Shown here: one piece after another, positions 34,445-41,781 of the stretch
How positions within the stretch are numbered: position 1 is the stretch's first letter
Layout: every line of letters starts with the position of its first letter
NCBI GenBank assembly: GCA_964517175.1
Contig: CAZFBU010000009.1
Location: 1 to 47,161 of the forward strand
Reading direction: 5' to 3'
From: JADJNW01 sp964517175
GTDB taxonomy: Bacteria > Bacteroidota > Bacteroidia > Chitinophagales > Saprospiraceae
Length of the DNA: 47,161 nucleotides
The notes under the pieces: model-generated
The model's database searches: none
Told to the model about the DNA's origin: nothing
What the model saw: the letters and a program-made list of their open reading frames with translations, nothing else
Made by a program: the position numbers and the translations under genes

Positions 34445-35185
34445 ATGACGGAATTTAACGACTTCTTTAAATCCGCCTTCACTGTTGATAATGTAATTTT
34501 TGGCTTTGACGAAGGGGATTTAAAAGTATTGCTGATAAAGCGAGGGGAGGAACCACACAAAGGTAAGTGGGCGCTTCCCGGTTATTTTGTCTATCCCAAC
34601 GAAGACCTCGACGATGCTGCTGCGCGGGTACTGGAAGAACTCACCGGCTTGCGCGACGTATTTCTCGAACAGGTGAAAACCTTTGGCGCGGTGAATCGTC
34701 ATCCCTTTGGCCGGGTTATCACGGTAGCTTATTTTTCCCTTATCAAAATTGACCAGTACAACATACAGCCAGCTTCCATCGCCAAGAAAACGCAGTGGCA
34801 CTCCGTTTCGGAAGTGAAAGATCTGGCATTCGATCACAATGAAATTCTGGAAGCCTGCTTCAACCGGTTGAAATGGCTGGTGCGGGTGCGCCCGGTGGGG
34901 TTTGAGCTGTTGCCGCCCAAGTTTACGCTTACGGAACTGCAACACTTATACGAAGCCATTTTGGAAACCGACCTCGACAAGCGCAATTTCCGAAAGAAAA
35001 TATTGTCGATGAATTTACTGGTCGATCTGGATGAGACGCAGGAGGGCGTAGCCCATCGTCCCGCCAAACTCTATCAGTTTGATCCGGCACGCTATCGCAA
35101 ATTTCAGGCAGAAGGGTTTAGCTTCGAGTTGAAGGAAAGTAAACGAAAGGATAAAAAAAAACGCCTTGACGTAATCCTGCAATAG
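34445..35185 (+). CDS. Nudix-domain transcriptional regulator (NrtR/AraR-like)
   Basis: A 246-residue protein: an N-terminal Nudix domain (about 10-145) and a C-terminal winged-helix part (about 155-230; LPPKFTLTELQHLYEAILE, NFRKKILSMNLL, then RPAKLYQFDP). This two-domain plan is that of NrtR and of the AraR-type sugar regulators of Bacteroidota. The Nudix box (from Tyr 47) is degenerate: the canonical REUxEExGU reads RVLEELTGL (residues 61-69), losing the catalytic-box Glu next to Arg and one of the paired Glu, so it should bind a ligand rather than hydrolyse it. I start at ATG 34445; the in-frame TTG at 34418 would add nine residues. The ligand is unknown. Confidence 0.85.
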   Translation: MTEFNDFFKSAFTVDNVIFGFDEGDLKVLLIKRGEEPHKGKWALPGYFVYPNEDLDDAAARVLEELTGLRDVFLEQVKTFGAVNRHPFGRVITVAYFSLIKIDQYNIQPASIAKKTQWHSVSEVKDLAFDHNEILEACFNRLKWLVRVRPVGFELLPPKFTLTELQHLYEAILETDLDKRNFRKKILSMNLLVDLDETQEGVAHRPAKLYQFDPARYRKFQAEGFSFELKESKRKDKKKRLDVILQ

Positions 35186-35190
35186 CAATG

Positions 35191-35991
35191 TTATAAAACT
35201 TCTCCTTTGGCGTTCATCAGCCTTATCGGCAATTGATCGCCATATTGCAACCGATAATCCGCCAGGAGTCCTTTCAAATTGTTTTGCGTACCAGTATATT
35301 CCAGAAGGAAAGTCCTGGCGCTGCCATCCATAGGCTGATCCTGAACAAATACCTCACTATCAGCAGAATGGATTGTGAAATACCCGTAGTAACCCTCCCG
35401 CATTCCGGTTGGCTGGTCGCTAATCGCCTGCAAGTCTTCGAGGAATGCCGCTGCCGCAGCAGCCTCCGCGCCCTGAAGCGCCACATACCCCCAGATCATA
35501 TTTTCCGGTACCCGCAGCAGTTCTTCTCGCAACAGCACAATCCCATTCTGGGTTTTCATCGTCAAAAAATAACGCTCCGGACTCACGAGCAACTGCCCGC
35601 TATTTTCCACCGTATTCCGAAAGTCAATGTTCATGGCATAATTTCCGGAGGGCAGGCTGCCAATGTTCACATCCGCTGTCACCGGCGCTTCGCCCGGCTC
35701 GCAATCGGCAGGCTCCCGAAGATCGACCAGCGATACCGTCAGACGATTGCCCGTTCTGTCGAATCGGTAGTCAATGCTGTAATTCAGGCAATTTTCCGGA
35801 TGGATAGACTCGATTTTCAAAATCAGCGCCCGGCCGCCATTATCTGTTGATAAATCTTCCCAGATATCAACATAAAATTCATCTTCCACATCCGGCACGA
35901 TGATCGCATCGCCAACATCGGCCAGATCGCAACCACCAAGTATGGGCAGCAGCAACAGCACGCATGCAATTCGGGTAAAGGTTTCACGCAT
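35191..35991 (-). CDS. Lipoprotein of unknown function
   Basis: A 266-residue protein. The start is ATG 35991, because it places a signal peptide first (MRETFTRIACVLLLL) with a lipobox ending ILGGC (Cys 21); the longer frame upstream is not signal-like. The mature protein is acidic at first (DVEDEFYVDIWEDLSTDNGG), then beta-rich (SGNYAMNIDFRNT, PERYFLTMKTQNGI), with one Ala-rich helix (EAAAAAAFLEDLQ). I recognise no family. It converges with the Nudix regulator, the stops being five bases apart. Probably an envelope protein. Confidence 0.75.
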   Translation of the reverse strand: MRETFTRIACVLLLLPILGGCDLADVGDAIIVPDVEDEFYVDIWEDLSTDNGGRALILKIESIHPENCLNYSIDYRFDRTGNRLTVSLVDLREPADCEPGEAPVTADVNIGSLPSGNYAMNIDFRNTVENSGQLLVSPERYFLTMKTQNGIVLLREELLRVPENMIWGYVALQGAEAAAAAAFLEDLQAISDQPTGMREGYYGYFTIHSADSEVFVQDQPMDGSARTFLLEYTGTQNNLKGLLADYRLQYGDQLPIRLMNAKGEVL

Positions 35992-36226
35992 TTTTCTCAG
36001 GCTTAAACAGGGATTATTGTAATGATTTACACTCCTAAACTTAATAACGCTAAAATATTCATTTTGCTGCCTTCCCGGCAAAAGATTTGAGCAGAAATAG
36101 GGGTAAAATCATTCTTGAAGCATCTTTTTGTAAAAGGAAGCGTCCCTGAAGGCTCAAAATTCAAATCGTCGAAAATCAGTCTGGTAAATTCATCCTTTCA
36201 TCCATTTTTTTTCGGAAATGGCGAAA

Positions 36227-36240
36227 GAATAAATTTATTC
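36227..36240 (+). promoter_or_regulatory. 14-bp perfect palindrome before the exporter operon
   Basis: GAATAAATTTATTC is its own reverse complement and ends 36 bases before the ATPase start. It may be an operator, or an AT-rich chance palindrome. Confidence 0.35.
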
Positions 36241-36276
36241 ACCCGAGGTAAAACGCAAAAAATTAGTTAAAAAGAA

Positions 36277-36966
36277 ATGATCCGACTCTCAAACATCCGC
36301 AAAGCGTACGCTACGGATTACACCCGACTGGAAGTGCTCAAAGGCATTGATCTGCACATCGAAGATGGCGAAATGGTCGCCATTATGGGTTCTTCCGGCT
36401 CTGGCAAATCCACATTGCTCAACATTCTCGGCATTCTCGATGATTATGACGAGGGCGAATACTGGCTCGGCGATACACTCATTCGCAACCTGTCGCAAAC
36501 ACAAGCGGCGCAGTATCGCAATCAGTTCATCGGGTTTGTTTTCCAATCCTTCAATCTACTGACCTTCAAAACAGCCTGGGAAAACGTGGCGTTGCCGCTT
36601 TATTACCAGAAAATAGACCGCAGGGAGCGGCGCGAACTCGCTATCGAATACCTGCGCAAAGTCGGCTTGGAAGACTGGGCGGAGCACTTGCCCAACCAGA
36701 TGTCGGGCGGGCAGCAGCAGCGGGTCGCCATCGCGCGGGCGCTGGTCGCACAGCCAAAGGTCATTCTTGCCGATGAACCGACTGGCGCACTGGACACAAC
36801 GACCTCTTACCAGGTCATGGATTTATTCAAACAGGTAAACGACGAAGGCATCACAACGATTTTGGTCACCCACGAAAATGATATTGCCAACATGGCAAAG
36901 CGAATTATTCGCCTCAAGGACGGTCTGATCGAATCTCATGGCAGAATAGAAACTGTAAATCAATAG
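36277..36966 (+). CDS. ABC exporter ATPase (MacB/LolD type)
   Basis: A 229-residue ATPase of the LolD/MacB group. Walker A is GSSGSGKS (residues 38-45), the Q-loop region NQFIGFVFQSFNLL, the signature NQMSGGQQQRVAIARAL, and Walker B ILADEPTGALD, all intact. With the two FtsX-type permeases and the HlyD adaptor that follow in the same direction (24, 84 and 66 bases apart) it forms a tripartite-type exporter of peptides, lipids or drugs driven by ATP in the cytoplasm. The TolC-like outer-membrane partner is not encoded here. Confidence 0.95.
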   Translation: MIRLSNIRKAYATDYTRLEVLKGIDLHIEDGEMVAIMGSSGSGKSTLLNILGILDDYDEGEYWLGDTLIRNLSQTQAAQYRNQFIGFVFQSFNLLTFKTAWENVALPLYYQKIDRRERRELAIEYLRKVGLEDWAEHLPNQMSGGQQQRVAIARALVAQPKVILADEPTGALDTTTSYQVMDLFKQVNDEGITTILVTHENDIANMAKRIIRLKDGLIESHGRIETVNQ

Positions 36967-36990
36967 TTTAACTAATTTCAATTTCGAGCA

Positions 36991-38217
36991 ATGTTCGATT
37001 ACGATAAATGGCAGGAAATACTCAGCTCTATCCGGCGGCACAAGTTGCGCACCATGCTCACGGCGCTGGGCGTGTTTTGGGGTATTTTCATGCTGGTAAT
37101 CCTGCTGGGTGCGGGCAATGGCTTGCAAAATGGCGTGGAATATGAATTTCGCGACGATGCCACCAACAGCATCAGTATCCGGCGCGGTACCACTTCGCTG
37201 CCTTACAACGGCTTGCCAAAAGGACGCAGCATTCAGTTTCTTAATGCTGATTTCGACCACCTGGCGGATAATTTCAAAGACATCGACCACCTCACCGGGC
37301 GTTTCTATCTTTCTGGCGATCAGACGGTTGCCTACGGCAAAAAAAAGCTGTCGTTCCCGGTGCGAGCCGTGCATCCCGATCATAAATACCTGGAAAATAC
37401 GATTATGACCAAAGGGCGCTTCATCAACGACACCGACTTGCGGGAATTTCGCAAAGTGACGGTGCTCGGCAAAACGGCGCGGGAGGGCATATTCGGCAAG
37501 GAGGATGCGCTGGGCCAAGAGATCAGCATTGGCGGCATTGTGTATAAAATCGTCGGTGAATATGAAGATACCGGTGGTGAAAATGAAATGCGCAATATCT
37601 ACATTCCGATCTCCACGGCGCAAAAAGTGTATGCCGGCACGCAGGAAATCCACCAGCTTATGCTCACGGCGGGCGACTTGTCGGTTCCGGAAATGAAAAA
37701 GCTGGAGAATGCTATCCGGCGGGATTTTGCGGCAAGAAAAGAGTTTGATCCGGAAGATCGGCGAGCGCTGTTCATCTTCAATTTGGCCGAAGAATTTCAG
37801 CAGTTTCAAAACCTCTTCGCGGCGATTCGGGCGTTCGTGTGGTTTGTGGGTATCGGTACGCTATTTGCGGGCATCATTGGCGTCAGCAACATCATGCTCA
37901 TCGTTGTAAAAGACCGCACGAAAGAAATCGGCATTCGCAAAGCGATGGGCGCGACGCCCTACTCTATTGTTTCGATGATTGTTCAGGAAGCGATTTTCAT
38001 CACTTCTGTGGCGGGTTACGTGGGACTGCTGGCTGGTACCGGCGTCATTGCGCTCATGAGTTCGCTGGAGGTGGAATACTTCCGAAAACCCGAAGTGGAT
38101 TTGGGCGTAGCCATCACGGCAATCGTCGTGCTGGTCGTAGCCGGAGCATTGGCCGGGCTGATGCCGGCAATTCAGGCCGCGCGGATCAATCCGGTGGTGG
38201 CGATGAAGAGTGATTGA
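36991..38217 (+). CDS. MacB/FtsX-type ABC permease, first copy
   Basis: A 408-residue mechanotransmission-type permease. TM1 is in the N-terminal part (RTMLTALGVFWGIFMLVILL, about 20-42), followed by a large periplasmic MacB_PCD domain (about 45-280), and a C-terminal FtsX domain with three TM helices (VGIGTLFAGIIGVSNIMLIV, IVVLVVAGALAGLMPAIQAA). The coupling segment DRTKEIGIRKAMGATPYSI is present. A second permease of the same family follows, so the transporter is probably a heterodimer rather than the MacB homodimer. Confidence 0.93.
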   Translation: MFDYDKWQEILSSIRRHKLRTMLTALGVFWGIFMLVILLGAGNGLQNGVEYEFRDDATNSISIRRGTTSLPYNGLPKGRSIQFLNADFDHLADNFKDIDHLTGRFYLSGDQTVAYGKKKLSFPVRAVHPDHKYLENTIMTKGRFINDTDLREFRKVTVLGKTAREGIFGKEDALGQEISIGGIVYKIVGEYEDTGGENEMRNIYIPISTAQKVYAGTQEIHQLMLTAGDLSVPEMKKLENAIRRDFAARKEFDPEDRRALFIFNLAEEFQQFQNLFAAIRAFVWFVGIGTLFAGIIGVSNIMLIVVKDRTKEIGIRKAMGATPYSIVSMIVQEAIFITSVAGYVGLLAGTGVIALMSSLEVEYFRKPEVDLGVAITAIVVLVVAGALAGLMPAIQAARINPVVAMKSD

Positions 38218-38301
38218 TTTTGGTGGAAAGGTGAATAGGTTGAAAAGTTGAACTGATAAATGGTGAATGATAATTGAAAAATGATAAATAATTAATGATC
38301 C

Positions 38302-39312
38302 ATGTTTGATCGAGATGTTTGGCAGGAAATATTCGCGACGATGCGAAAGCACAAGCTCCGCACGGCACTGACGGCGCTGGGCGTGTTTTGGGGCATTTTT
38401 ATGCTGGTGTTTGTGCTGGGCATGGGCAANNNNNNNNNNNNNNNNNNNNNNNNNNNNNNNNNNNNNNNNNNNNNNNNNNNNNNNNNNNNNNNNNNNNNNN
38501 NNNNNNNNNNNNNNNNNNNNNNNNNNNNNGCCATCGTCGGCGCGCGCACCAAAGAGGTCCTTTTTGGCGATGAAGAAGCCATTGGCAAATACATCCGCAT
38601 TCGGGGGGTGGAATTCCGCATTGTGGGCATTTTCGGTCCGATCCGGATCAAACCCTGGACCGAGAGCGACCTCGAAGCCGTTGTCATTCCGCTGACGACC
38701 ATGCAGCGTACCTTCGGCATTGGCGACCGCATCGACTACTTCGTTTGCTCGGCATATCCGGACATTCGCATCGGTGAAGTGGAGCAACGAGTGAAAGACT
38801 TGCTGCGTGAGCGGCATTACATTGCACCCGACGACCCACAAGGCATCGGCGGCTTCAATCTGGACGAGGAGTTTCACAGCGTACGTACCTTATTCAATGG
38901 CATCAATGCTTTTCTTTGGTTTGTCGGCATCGGCACGCTGCTGGCGGGTATTGTAGGGGTGAGTAACATTATGCTGATCGTCGTGAAAGAACGCACCAAA
39001 GAAATCGGCATTCGCAAAGCCCTGGGCGCGACGCCTGCTTCCATCATCAAAATGATCCTGATGGAATCGGTGTTTATCACTTCATTTTCCGGGTATTTGG
39101 GGCTGATCGCCGGCACGGCGGTCATCGGCACGATCAATTACATTATGGTCGCGAATAATCTGGAGCCGGACAATTTTTACAATCCGCAGGTGAATATGAC
39201 CATTGGCTTGGGCGCGGTGATCCTGCTCATCGTCGCCGGCGCTATTGCCGGCTTCATTCCGGCTTTGCAGGCGGCGCGGGTGAATCCGGTGGTCGCATTA
39301 AAAGATGAATAA
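38302..39312 (+). CDS. MacB/FtsX-type ABC permease, second copy (interrupted by gap)
   Basis: The visible parts are closely related to the preceding permease: MFDRDVWQEIFATMRKHKLR with TM1 (LTALGVFWGIFMLVFVLGMG), then after the gap the second half of the periplasmic domain and the FtsX domain (ERTKEIGIRKALGATPASII). Matching Gly 160 of the first copy to Gly 80 of this frame shows that about 80 residues are missing beyond the N-run, so the gene is whole in nature and about 415 residues long. The spacer upstream is an AT-rich stretch full of TGATAA-like words. It should pair with copy one in the membrane. Confidence 0.88.
   Translation: MFDRDVWQEIFATMRKHKLRTALTALGVFWGIFMLVFVLGMGXXXXXXXXXXXXXXXXXXXXXXXXXXXXXXXXXXAIVGARTKEVLFGDEEAIGKYIRIRGVEFRIVGIFGPIRIKPWTESDLEAVVIPLTTMQRTFGIGDRIDYFVCSAYPDIRIGEVEQRVKDLLRERHYIAPDDPQGIGGFNLDEEFHSVRTLFNGINAFLWFVGIGTLLAGIVGVSNIMLIVVKERTKEIGIRKALGATPASIIKMILMESVFITSFSGYLGLIAGTAVIGTINYIMVANNLEPDNFYNPQVNMTIGLGAVILLIVAGAIAGFIPALQAARVNPVVALKDE
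38430..38529. other. Assembly gap (100 N) inside the second permease
   Basis: 100 N. Comparison with the adjacent paralog puts the true missing length near 340 bases (100 plus about 240), if the two periplasmic domains are equally long. Confidence 0.95.
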
Positions 39313-39318
39313 CGTAAC

Positions 39319-39335
39319 GCTGACCTTCGGTCGGC
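39319..39335 (+). other. Intercistronic hairpin between permease and adaptor genes
   Basis: GCTGACC-TTC-GGTCGGC forms a 7-bp stem (one G-T) right after the permease stop. There is no T-run, so it may protect mRNA ends rather than terminate. Confidence 0.4.
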
Positions 39336-39378
39336 AACCAAAATCAAACAACATTCGTCAAAAACAAAAAACAGAAAT

Positions 39379-40617
39379 ATGAATAAAGGTTGTCTTTTCA
39401 GCATTATAGGATTCTTAGTCCTTGCTTCTATCGGACTAGGGTTTTACTTTGTCAACCAGGGAACTCGCACGTCCGAGAATTTCACAACCGAAAAACCAGT
39501 GATTACGGACATTATCAAAAAAACCGTGGCGACCGGCTCGGTAAAGCCACGCCTGGAGGTACACATCAAACCGCAGGTTTCCGGCGTGGTCGATGAAATT
39601 TACGTCGAAGCCGGTGAGATCGTGACCAAAGGGCAACCCTTGGCGAAAATCAAACTGGTGCCCAGCGAAGTGAACGTAAATTCGGCGCGCTCCAACGTAG
39701 AATTGGCGCAAATCCGCATGCGCGACGCTCAGCGGGAACTGGATCGGCAGCGAGAACTCAACAAAAAGAACCTCGACATCGAAAGCGCCCGCGTCAACTA
39801 CGAAAACGCCAAACGCGAAGAAGAGCGCCAGCGGGGCTTGTACGAGGAGGGGGTAGTTTCCGAACAGGATTACAACCGTTTTAGGGTCGATCTGGAATTG
39901 CAAAAAGCCGCCTTTGAAAATGCACAGGTCGTGGCGGGCAATAGCATCAAACAGCTCGAAGCACAACTCGACATTGCCAAGCAGGAATACCAGGCGGCGG
40001 TCAATAATCTGCAACTACTTCGGGAAGGCGCAGCCAGCAGCTCGCGGCAAGTTGCCAACGTTGTCCTCTCCACAATTGACGGCATGGTGCTGGACGTGCC
40101 GGTGGAAGAAGGCACGTCGGTGATCGAGCGCAACAACTTCAACGAAGGAACCAGCATCGCCGTCGTGGCGGATATGAACGCGCTGATCTTCGAGGGCAAG
40201 GTGGACGAAGCGGACGTTGGAAAATTGCGCGAAGGTATGCCGCTGGTGCTGACCGTTGGTGCCATTGAAGATACCAAATTCAACGCCACGCTGGAATACA
40301 TTGCCCCGAAAGGTGAAGACGAAGACGGCACGGTAAAGTTTGAGGTGCGCGCTGCTATCAAACCAACAACCGATGTATTCCTGCGCGCAGGCTATTCCGC
40401 GAATGCGGACATCATTCTCGACCGACGCACTGGCGTGGTGGCTATTAAAGAGCGGGACATCATCTTCGATCAGGACAAAACATTCATCGAGGTGAAAACC
40501 GGTGAGCGCCAGTTTGAGCGAAAACCAATAAAACTTGGCTTATCGGATGGCATTTTGGTGGAAATTGTCGAAGGTATTGATACGACGACCCAGGTGCGGG
40601 TGATCCAGGAATCGTAG
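39379..40617 (+). CDS. HlyD/MacA-family periplasmic adaptor
   Basis: A 412-residue adaptor: an N-terminal membrane helix (about 5-25, LFSIIGFLVLASIGLGFYF), a barrel-sandwich/lipoyl half (VEVHIKPQVSGVVDEIYVEA and the matching STIDGMVLDVPVEEGT), a long alpha-helical hairpin (about 100-215; rich in Arg/Glu and Gln), then beta-barrel and membrane-proximal domains (EGMPLVLTVGAIEDTKF, GYSANADIILDRR). It bridges the inner-membrane permeases and an outer-membrane channel. It ends the operon, and a hairpin terminator follows. Confidence 0.94.
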   Translation: MNKGCLFSIIGFLVLASIGLGFYFVNQGTRTSENFTTEKPVITDIIKKTVATGSVKPRLEVHIKPQVSGVVDEIYVEAGEIVTKGQPLAKIKLVPSEVNVNSARSNVELAQIRMRDAQRELDRQRELNKKNLDIESARVNYENAKREEERQRGLYEEGVVSEQDYNRFRVDLELQKAAFENAQVVAGNSIKQLEAQLDIAKQEYQAAVNNLQLLREGAASSSRQVANVVLSTIDGMVLDVPVEEGTSVIERNNFNEGTSIAVVADMNALIFEGKVDEADVGKLREGMPLVLTVGAIEDTKFNATLEYIAPKGEDEDGTVKFEVRAAIKPTTDVFLRAGYSANADIILDRRTGVVAIKERDIIFDQDKTFIEVKTGERQFERKPIKLGLSDGILVEIVEGIDTTTQVRVIQES

Positions 40618-40625
40618 TAAAAAGA

Positions 40626-40655
40626 TTGTGGCATACTTCGTAAAGTGTGCCACAA
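40626..40655. terminator. Terminator between the adaptor and double-OmpA genes
   Basis: TTGTGGCATAC pairs with GTGTGCCACAA (11 bp, one G-T) around an 8-base loop, between two convergent stops. The minus strand continues CTTTTTAC, so it can end the OmpA transcript; the plus side has no T-run. Confidence 0.7.
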
Positions 40656-40658
40656 CTA

Positions 40659-41714
40659 TCATTCTTTCATCAAACCAACCACTTTGATCTCCACGCGGCG
40701 GTTGAGCGACTGCTGCAAATCGGTTGTCGCTTTCGGAAAGCGCATCTGCCAGTTGCCGTAGCCCTGATAGGTCAGCCGAATCTGATCGATTCCGCTTTCC
40801 AGCAGGTAATCGTGTACCAGCCTGGCGCGCCGAACCGAGAGGTCGAAGTTCCAGGAGTCTTCCAAAACCGGTGGCTGATTCGGACGATTGATGTGCCCCG
40901 CCACTTCGATTTGCACAAACGGGTTTAGCCTCATAAACTTCAGCAATTTGGGCAATTCCGGCTTGGAGCGTTCCAGCAAGATCGCCTCATTTCCAACGAA
41001 ATAAAAGTTATTCAAATCCACCGAAGCGCCCACGCGCACCGGCTTGAGCGGAATGACCAGTGGTTTGATTTCGCCGATGACGGCTCGCTGGATTTGCGTG
41101 TCGAAAAAGTAGCCCGGCGCAAAGACGTCCACGCCAAAATTCTCGCCAATCGGCACCGATGAGGTAAATTTCCCGGTGGTATCAGTTCGTATTGTATCCC
41201 GGAAAGATCGCGTGTGCACAATCACTTCGCCTGCGATTCCGACACTGGTTTCGGGGTCAAATACCCGCCCGTTGAGGCGAATCATACGCATCAGTTGAAA
41301 ACCCTCCACCGTAGCGCGCCGGTTTTGCTGCCGCCCGGTTTCCGTATCATTGCTCGCCACCGGCTGGCTTTCGCCAAAAACTTCCGCCTGGAACAGGCTA
41401 TCCGGCAAGCCCAACGCCACCAGCGTATCGCGCACTGCCTGCGCACGCGCTTGCGAGAGCTTCAGATTGCTTTCCACGTTGCCAATGGCATCGGTATGGG
41501 CTGTAATTCTGAAATTTAGTCTCGAAGAATCGGGCAGCGATTGTACGAAATTCCGGAGCGCGGCATCCGCGTCGGCGCGGATGTCTGATTTGCCAGAAGC
41601 AAAATAAACTTCCGTTGATGACAGGAGCCGGAGCGAATCGAACGGCATTTGCGCCGCGACGGAATTTACAAACAGCGAGCTGATTATCAGTAATTTGCAA
41701 AATATTGAATTCAT
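40659..41714 (-). CDS. Exported protein with two OmpA-like domains
   Basis: A 351-residue protein with a signal peptide ending SVAAQ. The first OmpA-like domain (about 34-137) has the peptidoglycan-binding pattern (TAHTDAIGN with Asp 75, LSQARAQAV with Arg 90, NRRATVE). A beta domain like a carboxypeptidase-regulatory fold follows (about 145-225; LNGRVFDPETSVGIAGEVIV). The second OmpA-like domain (about 235-346) keeps the Arg (LSVRRARLV) but reads AGHINRP where GHTD is expected, losing the Asp that binds diaminopimelate. It lies 67 bases downstream of the EAD11-like gene in the same direction. Probably a periplasmic, peptidoglycan-bound protein. Confidence 0.88.
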   Translation of the reverse strand: MNSIFCKLLIISSLFVNSVAAQMPFDSLRLLSSTEVYFASGKSDIRADADAALRNFVQSLPDSSRLNFRITAHTDAIGNVESNLKLSQARAQAVRDTLVALGLPDSLFQAEVFGESQPVASNDTETGRQQNRRATVEGFQLMRMIRLNGRVFDPETSVGIAGEVIVHTRSFRDTIRTDTTGKFTSSVPIGENFGVDVFAPGYFFDTQIQRAVIGEIKPLVIPLKPVRVGASVDLNNFYFVGNEAILLERSKPELPKLLKFMRLNPFVQIEVAGHINRPNQPPVLEDSWNFDLSVRRARLVHDYLLESGIDQIRLTYQGYGNWQMRFPKATTDLQQSLNRRVEIKVVGLMKE

Positions 41715-41741
41715 AAAATGTGGGGGGTTAAGACAAAAAAT

Positions 41742-41757
41742 ATTCTACCCGTAGAAT
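41742..41757 (-). terminator. Weak hairpin with T-run between the EAD11-like and OmpA genes
   Basis: ATTCTAC and GTAGAAT are exact reverse complements around two bases; on the minus strand the dyad is followed by ATTTTTTG. The stem is short and AT-rich, so it may attenuate rather than stop transcription, or serve as a binding site. Confidence 0.35.
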
Positions 41758-41781
41758 GCTGGAAACAAAAAAAGTTACAAC

